From Rhodohalobacter mucosus (lineage in GTDB: Bacteria > Bacteroidota > Rhodothermia > Balneolales > Balneolaceae): a DNA stretch of 64,000 bases. Position numbers and translations under genes: made by a program. Below are positions 1 through 10,100 of this stretch, in pieces. Under the pieces are notes generated by a model, which ran no database searches, was not told the origin of the DNA, and saw only the letters and a list, made by a program, of their open reading frames with translations. Every line of letters begins with the position of its first letter. The first letter of the stretch is position 1. The stretch is from contig NZ_QGGB01000003.1 in assembly GCF_003150675.1 (NCBI RefSeq), positions 62,001 to 126,000 on the forward strand. The letters run 5' to 3'.

Positions 1-252
1 CTTGCTCAGGAACATAGCGGTGATTCCTTTGCCTCAGTCCTTACCAATGAAGGCAGGGCCTATCATCTGAAATGGGTGGAAAGATGTTTTGGTCCTCATT
101 TATCTGGGAAGAGTTCTGAGATTTTTGATGGAATTGTGGTTGCCACTGATATCTATACCTGGAAATTACTGCGGCTCGATCTTGGCAGATCCATTGGCAC
201 GACAAATAAAGTTATCGTTGGCATGGTAAGAAGAATTCTGGGGGCGTCATGA
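1..252 (+). CDS. TetR/AcrR-family transcriptional regulator, C-terminal part
   Basis: This is an open frame running in from the left edge and ending in TGA at 250-252. It was read directly from the sequence. The translated tail contains ATDIYTWKLLRLDLG, a stretch typical of the C-terminal ligand-binding/dimerisation domain of TetR-family repressors. The DNA-binding N-terminus lies outside the window. The stop overlaps the start of the next gene (ATGA at 249-252), so the two are translationally coupled, and the regulator probably controls the glycosyltransferase. Family assignment rests on this motif only. Confidence 0.7.
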   Translation, partial: LAQEHSGDSFASVLTNEGRAYHLKWVERCFGPHLSGKSSEIFDGIVVATDIYTWKLLRLDLGRSIGTTNKVIVGMVRRILGAS

Positions 253-1487
253 AAACCGTACTGATCTACACATCTCCTGCGCGGGGTCACCTTTATCCGA
301 TGATGGATGTTGCCATTGAGCTCAGAAATGAGGGGTATGAAGTTATAGTTCAAACCCTGAGCAGTGAAAAAGATCATGTTGAATCCGAAGGCATCCAATT
401 TGCACCCATTTCCCCGGATATTGAATCGCTGCATCTTCAGGATTACAGAGAAAACAACCCCATTTCACAGATCAGATCCGCTTTCAAAAGCTGGTTGTCA
501 AGAGCCCCCTATGAAATTGAAGATCTCAGGACCAGCTGCAACGAATTTAATCCGGATCTGCTCATTGTAGATGTCAATACGTGGGGAGCCGGAGCCTATG
601 CTGAAGCACGGGGCAATCCATGGGTTATGTTTATGCCGTATTGTCTTCCCATATTCTCTGATGACACCCCGGCTTTTGGGCCTGGATTTGCACCTCCCAC
701 CAATTTTCTGCATCGTTTCAGGGATCGTGTGGTGGATGGGCTGATTCAAAAAGCTGTAAAAAGCATTATCGACGAGTTGAATAACGTACGATCAAGCTTG
801 CATGTACCCAGGCTTGAAAAATACGAAGATATTTTTTTCAGGCCTGACCTGGTGCTATACCGCACGGCTGAACCTTTTGATTACCCGCGAAAGGACTTCC
901 CGGATAATATTCTTTCAATCGGACCCGGACTTTGGGCACCTCCGGGTAACAAGCCGGAGTGGATTGAGGATCTTCCTTCACCAAAAATACTGGTGAGCAT
1001 ATCCACAGAGATGCAGGATGACGGAGCCATCATCGAAACTGCACTGCGTGCCACATCCGGCCGGGAGGGAAGCGTAATTGTAACGACGTCTGCATTTGAT
1101 CCTGACCGGTTTAATGCATCCCGTAATAATGTACATATCACCAAATTCCTGCCGCATGCCCAGGTTATCCCGGAAATGGACCTGGTCATCACACATGGAG
1201 GTATGGGGACCACACAGCGCGCATTGTCTGCCGGTGTTCCGGTTTGTGTGGTTCCATGGGGACGGGATCAGAATGAGACTGCCCGCAGGGTGGAGGTGAG
1301 CGGGGCCGGGGTCATGCTTTCAAAAAACAGGCTAAATAAGAAGCGACTTGGGAAAGCAATTCAAGAGGCCATGAACTGTTCGGAAGGAGCCAAAGAGATA
1401 GCTCAGGCCTTTAAGAGAGCCGGCGGCGCTAAACGGGCAGTAAAGGCTATTGCTGATTTGCATCCCGTTCAAAGCGTAGAAAAGTAA
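249..1487 (+). CDS. GT1-family (UGT/MGT-like) glycosyltransferase
   Basis: This is a 412-residue soluble enzyme of the GT-B fold that probably transfers a sugar from a nucleotide sugar to a small hydrophobic acceptor. The N-terminus has the acceptor-domain start seen in macrolide and UDP-glucosyl transferases (a GHLYPMMDVA stretch near residue 13). The C-terminal half has the donor-binding signature: a histidine in THGGMGTTQRAL near residue 315, followed by GVPVCVVPWGRDQNETA. The length matches the family. The ATG overlaps the stop of the upstream TetR gene, suggesting an induced detoxification or natural-product glycosylation role. The acceptor cannot be predicted. Confidence 0.85.
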   Translation: MKTVLIYTSPARGHLYPMMDVAIELRNEGYEVIVQTLSSEKDHVESEGIQFAPISPDIESLHLQDYRENNPISQIRSAFKSWLSRAPYEIEDLRTSCNEFNPDLLIVDVNTWGAGAYAEARGNPWVMFMPYCLPIFSDDTPAFGPGFAPPTNFLHRFRDRVVDGLIQKAVKSIIDELNNVRSSLHVPRLEKYEDIFFRPDLVLYRTAEPFDYPRKDFPDNILSIGPGLWAPPGNKPEWIEDLPSPKILVSISTEMQDDGAIIETALRATSGREGSVIVTTSAFDPDRFNASRNNVHITKFLPHAQVIPEMDLVITHGGMGTTQRALSAGVPVCVVPWGRDQNETARRVEVSGAGVMLSKNRLNKKRLGKAIQEAMNCSEGAKEIAQAFKRAGGAKRAVKAIADLHPVQSVEK

Positions 1488-1602
1488 TAATAAAGATGTG
1501 TAAGCCCTTCTTAAGTCAGGGAAATTCGAATCGGCAGGATTACGGTCCGTTTAAAATCCTTGTTATAGGTTTGAACTATTCAAGTTATTCACCGCCCCAA
1601 CT

Positions 1603-2964
1603 CTAATCAGTTTCCCGGTACAGTGGGATCCTCCACATATTTTTTTCATAATCAATTTCTCCGCCTATCACTTCGGTTACAACCCGATCCGTAACAATCA
1701 GCCCTTTGCGGGCCATGTTTTCAAACGTGTCGATGCCATCATCTGGAAAGTTTTGCCTGGTTCTGTGAATATTGAAGCGATTGGAGAATGTTCTGCCGAA
1801 AGTTTCTTCAATTCCCTTCTTTCCGATCATAAACCCAATCAAACCACCCCACGTTGCGGTTGGATTATCAGAATCCCATCCCGCCAGGGTTCCAATTTTT
1901 ATGGTTCTTTTTAAGTCGCCATCTCCATAGAACAGACTTACCAGGCTCGCTGCGAAATTTATTCCAGCCGCGAAGCAGCCATTGCAATACAAATTCTTTG
2001 AGGTGATATCATAACCATCTTCTTGATTTACCTGATATCTGTAATAGATTGAATCTCTTGCTTGTTCCCATGGAATTCCGGAATTGTACAGGTCCAATGA
2101 ATAATCAAACATTTTTGCCGGATACGAATCATCGGGAAGAACCTCTCTCGCTTTCTGAGCCATCCATTGTATTCTGTGGCTCATAGCTTTATCGGTATTC
2201 AGTGACGCCAAAGAGTGCATGGTTACATAAAACAGGGCGATGTTTTCGGCTTCTTTCCTTGATGTGGTTTGTATGGGAAGGTGAGCCATTCGAGAAGCCA
2301 CATCGGGCCTGGCCGGCGAGAACAGGCCGAATATCTCAGTGGTTAACTGAGCATCTATCATCGCATAATGTTCGTTCAGGTTCGGACTTCCCGTTTCGGG
2401 AGGAAGGATGCCATCCTGCATTAAGTCAAATGCTTTTTGATTGGATACCCATAAATAATTCTCTTCTTCAGACTTTATATGTTTTAACCAGCCATCCCGT
2501 ATTTGCCCGGGAGACAGAAAGCTGCTCTCATGTGTATAGAGGAGATGTTGATACATGTATTCAATATCGGTATCGTCATCTGCCCCCCAGTCTTCATGAG
2601 TGTCTCTGAATACAAAATCAATTGTAGGGGACAATTCACTGGGAATACCTTCACTCCATATGCTGGGCTGATCGGGTTTACCCCAATCTGCACGCGTATA
2701 GAAATCTCCGGTTTTTATCTCTCCGACATTGCCAATTTTATCCATCTCAGTCACGAGCCCGGTCCAATTGGCAATAGACTGTCCCAACCAAAAGCCATAT
2801 AGTTGATCTTTGTAGGTTTCTCTTGAGATCGTGACATATCTGTTTTTCTCTTGAAGAACGGTTGTTCCTTTTGTTTCCCCTTTTCCGGTTTCAGTTGTAA
2901 AGCCGGAGAATAAAAGAAGGAATAAAGAGAGTATGATATTGATGTTGAAAGCGGATCTTAACAT
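1603..2964 (-). CDS. Secreted ADP-ribosylglycohydrolase-fold protein
   Basis: A 453-residue protein with an N-terminal hydrophobic signal segment (residues about 5-22), so it probably acts in the periplasm. The ADP-ribosylglycohydrolase (DraG) fold is indicated by FWLGQSIANWTG near residue 58, an acidic DDDTDIEY metal-binding motif near residue 130, and GWDSDNPTATWGGLIGF near residue 365, which together would coordinate two Mg ions. Intracellular DraG enzymes remove ADP-ribose from proteins. Exported members in Bacteroidota-like genomes are poorly characterised, so the substrate is unknown. It stands alone, and its 3' end faces the glycosyltransferase gene. Confidence 0.8.
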   Translation of the reverse strand: MLRSAFNINIILSLFLLLFSGFTTETGKGETKGTTVLQEKNRYVTISRETYKDQLYGFWLGQSIANWTGLVTEMDKIGNVGEIKTGDFYTRADWGKPDQPSIWSEGIPSELSPTIDFVFRDTHEDWGADDDTDIEYMYQHLLYTHESSFLSPGQIRDGWLKHIKSEEENYLWVSNQKAFDLMQDGILPPETGSPNLNEHYAMIDAQLTTEIFGLFSPARPDVASRMAHLPIQTTSRKEAENIALFYVTMHSLASLNTDKAMSHRIQWMAQKAREVLPDDSYPAKMFDYSLDLYNSGIPWEQARDSIYYRYQVNQEDGYDITSKNLYCNGCFAAGINFAASLVSLFYGDGDLKRTIKIGTLAGWDSDNPTATWGGLIGFMIGKKGIEETFGRTFSNRFNIHRTRQNFPDDGIDTFENMARKGLIVTDRVVTEVIGGEIDYEKNMWRIPLYRETD

Positions 2965-3178
2965 TGCAATAGAACCGGTGCTGTTCAGGTTATGCGTTCA
3001 TCGGGAATAAGATTACGGATTCTGCTTATGCATTTATCGGTTTGAAGTTTCTGCGTCGCAGGGAGAATTTGATTAAAGCATCGAAAATGATTCCGGGCAA
3101 TCAATTTTCTGTCTAACCCTTCTGCCCGCAATTTAAAACGTATTTCCGGGTAATCATATGTTCCGATCAAAGACCGGA

Positions 3179-4000
3179 TTAACGATCAATGAGCTGAAAA
3201 TGGTTGACTCTCACCTCCATTTCTTTAGTAAATGTATCCAGGGAGAATTTGGTTTTTTCCGCAGATCCCGTGCTCATGGTGTTGATTGACTGCTGATTTT
3301 CCCTGATAGGGAAGAGCTGCGACTCCAATGTAAAGAAGGAAGTTGCACCCGTATTTTCAGTGCATACGTAAACGTTTGAACTCTGGAATTCATCAAAACA
3401 TTTTTGGAAAAGTTTATCGAAACTTACATAGCGGGTTACCTCTGTTTTAAAGCCGGCAAGTTCTATCTCTTCAGCTTCTTCAAGGAATACGGTCTTACCT
3501 TCGTTAATTGAAATTTCTAAGCGGTAACTGCCTCCGGTACCCTCTGAAAAGTGAACTGTAAAACTGAACCCGTTCTGATCAAATTCATTAATTTCAATAT
3601 GTTCGATGTGATGCATTCCCGCTGCCGGAGATTTCTGTAATTCTTCCTGATTTGATCTTTCTGATCCTGTATTGTCGGCCGACCATTCACTGATAATTCC
3701 GGATAAAATTAAGAAAATGATAAAGACGCCGAGTGCACCTAATGAGTATGTGGCTATTACGGTATAATTCTTCTCTTTACTTGATTTATAGCCTATCAGG
3801 ATAAAATAAATGCCCGAAGCCACCAGCGGGATGCCTATAAAAACAAAAATAAGATACCAGTAGATGACAGACTGATCGGCTTTATCGAGGGCATCAATCA
3901 CCGAATAGATGTAATAACCTATACTCGCTATTCCCAGAAAAAGCAAAAGAACACCCGCGGCTATAGAAATGACAATTATTGATTTTCGGGAGTGTGGCAT
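3179..4000 (-). CDS. Unrecognised membrane protein with C-terminal soluble domain
   Basis: A 273-residue protein I do not recognise. Three hydrophobic helices are visible (about residues 8-33, 45-68 and 80-104). They are followed by a polar linker rich in Ser, Asn and Glu and a soluble domain of about 140 residues with alternating strand-like segments (HHIEHIEINEFDQNGFSFTV and following). With three helices the C-terminal domain would lie on the opposite side from the basic N-terminus, most likely outside the cytoplasm. It starts at a clear ATG at 4000-3998 and has no close operon partner. Confidence 0.6.
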   Translation of the reverse strand: MPHSRKSIIVISIAAGVLLLFLGIASIGYYIYSVIDALDKADQSVIYWYLIFVFIGIPLVASGIYFILIGYKSSKEKNYTVIATYSLGALGVFIIFLILSGIISEWSADNTGSERSNQEELQKSPAAGMHHIEHIEINEFDQNGFSFTVHFSEGTGGSYRLEISINEGKTVFLEEAEEIELAGFKTEVTRYVSFDKLFQKCFDEFQSSNVYVCTENTGATSFFTLESQLFPIRENQQSINTMSTGSAEKTKFSLDTFTKEMEVRVNHFQLIDR

Positions 4001-4367
4001 CTTATTTGTGATATGGAAAATTCAGTCACGCAAAACCTGATGAAAACTTCAGTATAGTATTCACGATGAAGGTATAAACTAAATAAAAATATGACTACAT
4101 GGCGGTTTGGTTTTCCCCTGCCGGGCCACTAACTCTGAAGTTCAGCAAAAAATCTGACCCGGTTAGCGGGAACCGGTGGTTACATCAATGGTTTTCATCA
4201 GGTGACACACTCTGTCGGATGAACGGCAATCTGGGATAATTCCCTTCTTCGTTGCGAATCAAACGACAGAAGCCGGAAACCTGGATCGCCTGGCGAAGCA
4301 GAGGCCTTTTGACAAATCCGTGCGTATATGGGTAACAGCAGCCGAAGCGCACATATTCTAACTCTGT
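4001..4367. other. Intergenic stretch without a recognisable gene
   Basis: The 367 bp between the membrane-protein gene and the VOC gene contain no frame that I can support and no clear terminator. The A+T-rich part next to 4000-4100 is the likely promoter region of the minus-strand membrane-protein gene. The rest is unassigned. Confidence 0.4.
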
Positions 4368-4709
4368 TTAGTTATCAGACCATACAGCCAGTTCATTTCC
4401 AGATGGATCCATAAAATGAAAACGCCGGCCGCCCGGAAAAGAGAAGATATCCTTTGAAATGGTGCCGCCCGCATTTTCAATATCTGCTTTTATAGACTCC
4501 AGGTCTGCATGATATAGAACCACAAGTACCCCGTTTAGAATGGGATCTTCTGTCTTTTCAAACCCTCCATAGACACCGGAATCAGAAAAAGAGATGTAGG
4601 TGGGGCCGTAATTGGTAAACGTCCAGCCGAAGAGGCTATGGTAGAAGGTTTTGATCTGCTCCAGATCATGAGCTTTAAATTCGATATAGGAAATCTCATT
4701 GTTCTTCAT
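4368..4709 (-). CDS. VOC-family (glyoxalase/bleomycin-resistance fold) protein
   Basis: A 113-residue single VOC module, built as two beta-alpha-beta-beta-beta repeats. The first is seen in ISYIEFKAHDLEQIKTFY and GWTFTNYGPTYISF, and the second ends in FHFMDPSGNELAVWSD, the usual close of this domain. Members bind a divalent metal and act as lyases, dioxygenases or binding proteins for small electrophiles. The activity is not predictable here. I chose the ATG at 4709. A GTG three codons upstream is possible but gives an atypical N-terminus. The gene is monocistronic. Confidence 0.85.
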   Translation of the reverse strand: MKNNEISYIEFKAHDLEQIKTFYHSLFGWTFTNYGPTYISFSDSGVYGGFEKTEDPILNGVLVVLYHADLESIKADIENAGGTISKDIFSFPGGRRFHFMDPSGNELAVWSDN

Positions 4710-4796
4710 AATGTGCACCCTCTGTTGTTTTGTTACATGACTCTTTGAAACATCTTATTGTGTATGAAAATGGCCGGATTGACCTGATAAGAAAAC

Positions 4797-6836
4797 TCAA
4801 TCCAGATCCATATCCAGACGTTGCCGTCGTTTCACCAGCGTAAGGATCGTGTACTCGGCCACTATCTCCTCATCCTGGTTGGTCACATGCACGTCAAACC
4901 ATACCATGCCGTACGGTTCTTTATCGGTCTCGCGCTTCTGGCGAACGGTCTTCTTTTTTACAATCAGTTTGGCCTGAATGGTATCGCCTGGAAAGACCGG
5001 GGCTACAAACCGCAGGTCCTCCAGGCCATAGTTGAGCATTACGGGGCCGGGAGAGGGGTGAACAAACATACCGGCCGCTGCCGAGAGCACAAAGTAGCCG
5101 TGTGCCACACGCTTGCCGAAGAGTGAGTCTTTTGCCGCAACCTCGTCAAAATGGGCGTAGAAGTGATCACCGCTCAGGGATCCGAAATTCACGATATCGG
5201 CCTCCGTCACGGTTCGCCTGTGAGTGGTAAGTGCTTCTCCAACATGGAGATCTTCAAAATATTTCTTAAAAGGATGGATGTCGGCCTCCGTAGTTTCGGC
5301 TCCTTTCACATACTGATTGACGATATGCATCAGCGTGGTGGGCGATCCCTGCAGGGCTACCCGCTGCATGTTGTGAAGCACCGCCCGTGCACCGCCCAGC
5401 TCCTCACCGCCGCCGGCACGCCCGGGTCCGCCGTGCACCATGTGCGGCATCGGAGAGCCGTGCCCGGTCGACTCTTTTGCTGAATGGCGGTTGATGATCA
5501 TAAACCGTCCGTGATAGGGGGCACAGCCCAATGTAATAATCCGCGCTGCATCATCATCGGCGGTAAATAGAGAGCCCACAAGCGAGCCGTCGGCCTTGTT
5601 GGCGATGGCGATCGCTTCATCCATATTTTTGTAGGGGAGGAGGGTGGTTACGGGACCAAACGCCTCGATCGTGTGCACGTCGTCCACTTCCACGGGTTTG
5701 TGGCACAGCAGCACGCGCGGAGTGGTGTAGGCGTCGGTGCTGCCATTGCCCGTGGTGTAGAGCGTGTCGGATACTTCCGTCAGCTTCTGCAGGTTTTGTT
5801 CAAACCGGCCGGCCTGATCGGCGCTTGCGAGCGGACCCATTTTTGTATCCTCCTTTGCAGGATCACCGATCGATGTTTTCTCCAGCCGTTTTTTCAGGGC
5901 GGCGGCCACGTCATCCACCAGCTCTTCCGGTATGATGGTACGACGGATGGCGGTGCATTTCTGTCCCGTCTTGACGGTCATCTCGTTGGCTACCTCGCGG
6001 ATGAACAACCCGAATTCCTCCATGCCGGGGGTCACATCGGGCCCCAGGATGGAGCAATTCAGGGAATCAGCCTCCAGGTTAAAGGGTACGCTATGGGCAA
6101 TGATGTTGGGATGGGCCTTCAGTTTTCGCCCGGTCAGCGCCGACCCGGTAAAGGAGACGCTGTCCTGGCTGCCCAGATGATCCAGCAAGTCGCCCGGCAC
6201 ATTGGCTGCAATAAACTGAACCGAACCCTCGGGAAGCAGCCCCGATTCGATCATCTTCTTAAAAACAGCATGAGCAAGATACGATCCGAGGGGAGACGGT
6301 TTGACTATGGATGGAACACCCGCAATGAAGGCCGGCGCAAATTTTTCAAGCATGCCCCAGACGGGAAAGTTGAATGCATTGATGTGAACGGCAACCCCGT
6401 GTTTGGGAACGCAGATATGCTGGCCGATAAACGTACCGCCTCGTGAGAGGCGCTCCATGCCGCCCTCCACATGAAAGGGGAGGTCGCTGAGCTCAATGCG
6501 GGCTTTGCTGGAGAGGGTGAACATGGATCCGATACCGCCTTCAATATCGATCCAGGAGTCCCTGCGGGTGGCTCCGGTATGGGTGGAGAGCGCATAAAAC
6601 TCCTCTTTATGCTTCATCAGGTACTGGGCAAGAAACTTGATTTTAAATGCACGCTGATGAATGGTAAGTTCGCGAAGCGCGGGTCCGCCCACCGTTCTTG
6701 CATGCATGCACATCGCATCATAATCCAGGTCCGGCTCAACCAGCGTTGCAACCGGCTGGCCATCCACTGCACTGTGAAGTTCGGTTTCCTTTCCTTGTTC
6801 AATCCACTTGCCCTGTGCGTACGAGGTAACCTTCAT
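4797..6836 (-). CDS. paaZ: Bifunctional aldehyde dehydrogenase / enoyl-CoA hydratase PaaZ
   Basis: A 679-residue protein close to the 681 residues of E. coli PaaZ, which opens the oxepin-CoA ring and oxidises the resulting semialdehyde in aerobic phenylacetate breakdown. The N-terminal aldehyde dehydrogenase domain has the catalytic Cys in [12 protein letters not shown] (about residue 300) and a Glu in FNLEADSLN. The C-terminal MaoC-like hydratase domain has the Asp/His pair in [12 protein letters not shown] start it at the ATG at 6836. The frame stays open for 97 more codons upstream, but these are translated tandem repeat and not protein. No other paa gene is visible nearby. Confidence 0.9.
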   Translation of the reverse strand: MKVTSYAQGKWIEQGKETELHSAVDGQPVATLVEPDLDYDAMCMHARTVGGPALRELTIHQRAFKIKFLAQYLMKHKEEFYALSTHTGATRRDSWIDIEGGIGSMFTLSSKARIELSDLPFHVEGGMERLSRGGTFIGQHICVPKHGVAVHINAFNFPVWGMLEKFAPAFIAGVPSIVKPSPLGSYLAHAVFKKMIESGLLPEGSVQFIAANVPGDLLDHLGSQDSVSFTGSALTGRKLKAHPNIIAHSVPFNLEADSLNCSILGPDVTPGMEEFGLFIREVANEMTVKTGQKCTAIRRTIIPEELVDDVAAALKKRLEKTSIGDPAKEDTKMGPLASADQAGRFEQNLQKLTEVSDTLYTTGNGSTDAYTTPRVLLCHKPVEVDDVHTIEAFGPVTTLLPYKNMDEAIAIANKADGSLVGSLFTADDDAARIITLGCAPYHGRFMIINRHSAKESTGHGSPMPHMVHGGPGRAGGGEELGGARAVLHNMQRVALQGSPTTLMHIVNQYVKGAETTEADIHPFKKYFEDLHVGEALTTHRRTVTEADIVNFGSLSGDHFYAHFDEVAAKDSLFGKRVAHGYFVLSAAAGMFVHPSPGPVMLNYGLEDLRFVAPVFPGDTIQAKLIVKKKTVRQKRETDKEPYGMVWFDVHVTNQDEEIVAEYTILTLVKRRQRLDMDLD

Positions 6837-7140
6837 GCTGTTAACAGATTTTGTGTTGGTAGACAGTTTATTTGCGGAAGATAGTAAAATAGGATGATCT
6901 CTGAATGGAGGTATACTATTTTTGAGTCTTGAGTATTGAGAAGGCTCCATTTCGCCAAGGCTACGAGGAGCAGGCAGGAGGCAGAAGGCAAAAGGCAAAA
7001 GGCAGAAGTGAATCCTAAACATTGTGCCTTGAACCCTGAAACCTGAAACCTGAAACTTGAAACCTGAAACTTGAAACCTGGGGCCTGAAACCTGCACCCT
7101 GCACCCTGCACCCTGAGCATCGCTCATCGCCAGTCGTGAA
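6837..7140. other. Spacer between DUF4175 gene and paaZ
   Basis: The 304 bp upstream of paaZ hold the heptamer repeat (6967-7115) and a short A+T-rich stretch (about 6840-6935) that is the likely paaZ promoter region. No terminator hairpin with a T-run is evident after the DUF4175 gene. Confidence 0.5.
6967..7115. repeat. 7-bp tandem repeat tract (two blocks)
   Basis: Read on the minus strand, the first block is a run of degenerate heptamers of the form GCAGGGT, then TCAGGTT/TCAAGTT (about 7027-7115). The second is TTCTGCC/TTTTGCC (about 6967-7009). Both have a 7-bp period and fill most of the gap between the DUF4175 gene and paaZ. The repeat stays open in several frames, giving false extensions rich in QVSGF and LLPFAFC. 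The tract is noncoding low-complexity DNA. Confidence 0.85.
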
Positions 7141-10100
7141 TCATCTCTGTTCTTGACGCCTCAGCAGCTCAAAGTAGCGCTCAATAAGCCGCTGGTACTG
7201 TTCGGAAAAGCGTGTGTAGTTCGGGTCCTGAAGGCGGGAGCGAATCTCCTGTTCCAGCTCCTCCAGCGTCATCTCCGGTGGAAGCGTGCGGTCGTATGTG
7301 TTCGAAGCGGTACCTTCGCGCTCCTCCGATTCCCCGCGCTGCTGAAGCGATTGCTCGGTCTGCAGCATGCGTGAAAGGATGTTTTGCTGTCGCTGAACCA
7401 TGATCGGATCACTTATGCCGCCCCTCATATCATTGATGGACTCTTCCATGTCTTCAACCATTCGCTGCAGATCGCTCAGTGCGCGATCACCGGGTTCGAG
7501 GGCTCCGCGCTGCTGCAGCTCCCTCAGCTGGCGGCGGATCTCATTCTGCTGGCGGGCCATCTGATCCAGCCGTTCCGACTGTTCACGCGTAAGGCGGTCG
7601 CCCTGCATATCGTTGATCATCTGCTGAAGCTGTTGGTTCAGCCTCATCTGGTCGCCCGACATCTGCTGAAGCTGTTCTGCCATCTGCTCCATGCTCATTC
7701 CCCCGCCGCCGGCCCCGCCGCCCTGCATATTCATCAGCTGATCAATCAGGGAAGCTATCATGGATGTGAGATCGTTCATCCCTCCGAGCGCTTCACGCGA
7801 GGTGACGCTTGATCCGCGTTGATTCCGCTCTACCATCTCGTCCAGGCTGCGCTCGAGCTCCCGCTCCACGTCGGCTTTTTTTTGATTAATGCGGTTGGGT
7901 ATGCCGGGTATCTGCGATGAGATCGCAAAAAGAGTGTCGGCAACGATCGTAAACTGGTCGGATATGTTTTTTTGCTCCCGGGCCAGTTCCACAAAGCCCT
8001 GGCTGCGGCTTCTGGTTTCGGAAGCACTCTGGGTGAGGTGCTCCTGTGTTTCGGAAAGATCAAAAAGGGTGTAAAGAGCCTGCTGAAGGGCTGCGATATT
8101 AACCTGCATCTGCTGTCCGCTCATCTGCTGCATGGATGAACGGAACCGTTCCGACTCACTGCGCATCGATTCACTCAGTTGCTGCTGGCGATTTTGCAGC
8201 GACTCATCCGGTGCGGCATCGCTGTTCCCGCTTTGCTCTTCCGATTGTGCGGCCGCCTCACGGTTCAGATCCCTTGTTTCGTTACGAATCTGTTCCAGAG
8301 CAGACTGTGACTGCTCCTTCAGCTGCCGCAGGCTTTCTGCTGCATTTCGCGGTGGATTGCTGTCAAGTTCTTCAAGCTGCTCCTCCAGGCTTCCGAGGTC
8401 CGAGTCTACCGTCTCAAGCTCTTCTTCAAGCCGTTCAAGAGTCTGTCCTTCACGCGGTGCCGTCCGCTCAGCCAGATCTTCATAGCGGGCAGCGAGCTTG
8501 TCAAGGTCGCTGTTCATCTTGAGCCGTTTGAACAGCTCTGCAGTACGCTGAAGCCGTTCCTTATAGAGTTGTTCATTGAACTCCATGTTTTCAAGCGCCC
8601 GCTCAATCTCCTGCGGCGACATGTTTTCGAGCGCCTGCTGCATCTGTTCCATCGCTTCGCGCAAGGCCGGGTTGTCCAGCTCCTCCATCAGCTGCTGCAG
8701 TTCCCGGTAGGCCTGCCGGGTCTCTTCGGAAATGCGGTCGCTGCGGCTGAGTTCACTTCGTATCTGCTCAAACCGATTGGTCATCTCCCGTACAGACTCT
8801 TCGATCTCTTCACGGCGTTCGGAAATCTCCTCCATCATTCGCTGCTCTTCAAATCCGCCATCGGGGTTCTGTCTCAGTTTTTCAAGGAGCTCCCTGTATT
8901 CGGTCTCCATCTGTTCGAAATTCTCGCTGACCACGTCCAGGTCTTCCTGAACTGCACGTTCGTCCGAGTCAAGCTCGTCAAAAAATTCGGCAAGGGAAGG
9001 CACACTGAGAGTAAGAGTTTGGGATTCGCTCCACTTTGCTCCATTGTAACCGTCGTTATCCCATACCCTGACTCTGAATGTCAGTTCATCTCTGGGACGC
9101 AGTTCAAGATCTGACAGATCCCAGTCAAAACGTTCGGTTCTTCCGTTCCCGGGACGGTTCAGCTGGAGGGATCCTGAAAGAGGTTCATCCACAAAGGCCC
9201 TGGAAAGATCCCATCTCAACTCCGCCTGAGTAAGGCCAAAATCGTCAGACGCCCTGAAGAGAATTAACAGTTGCTCAGGGTTGGCGGTTACAACGGGTTC
9301 GTCCGGCTCCAGAATGGCTACGGAAGGGTAGATGTCGTCACGCATGGTAATGACAGTACGGAATCGGTTCGTGTTACGGAGGCCGTCGGCATCGGTAAGC
9401 CTGAACTCCAGAGTGTCACTATCAACCGGCGTCAGGCTTATGGTGTAGGCCCCTGCATTTTCAAGAGACGTTGGTTCCAGCTCCGTCCACTCTCCCTGAA
9501 TGCGAATCTCTGCAGATTCAATTGCTTTGTTCGGTATAGCCTGCAGCTCGATTCGGGACCCATAATAGGCTGTTACCTGAGAAAAGGGATAGGAAAATTG
9601 TGACTGGTCAAGTGACGTGTAGGCGGGTGGTGTCACTGTTGCGGTAAGTTGTTCGAATCGTGGCTGCATTTCAACGGATGCCCGATAGGTTTCACTCAAA
9701 AAACCGTCCATTTCGAACCGATAGCTGATATCCGAGGTCAGCTCAAGGTTGTCTGAACGAAAAATGGATTCACTATTCGAACTGGCGGGTTCGGGATAAA
9801 CCGGGCGGACCCGAAACTCCTCTTCCACATCAGTTTTAAAGGCAAGATAGAGTTCACGAGGCACATCACCGGAATGAAATAGTATGGAAGGAGCCACACT
9901 GGAGCCCTGCTCTATCGTTGTGTCGGCGGGTAATACCGTAAAGAGGTAGGGGTTGGGCCGTTCAAAATCCGCCCAGAACTGAACAGAACGGTCAAAGGCA
10001 CCGCCGTATATGGAGGCGGATGATACCAGTGCCAGAAACCCGCCTGCAAAGAGAATCAGCCCCTTTTTAAACCGGATAACGGGCCGGGTGCCGTTTAAGA

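Noticed and set aside
2985-3170. 61-codon minus-strand frame after the membrane-protein gene
   Set aside because: It has a TTG start, no family resemblance and no composition supporting coding.
5673-6446. 257-codon frame opposite paaZ
   Set aside because: It is a shadow of the complementary strand of a well-supported gene, as are many other long antisense frames in the window.
6837-7127. 97-codon extension upstream of paaZ
   Set aside because: Its translation is the 7-bp tandem repeat, and the paaZ homologue begins at the ATG at 6836.
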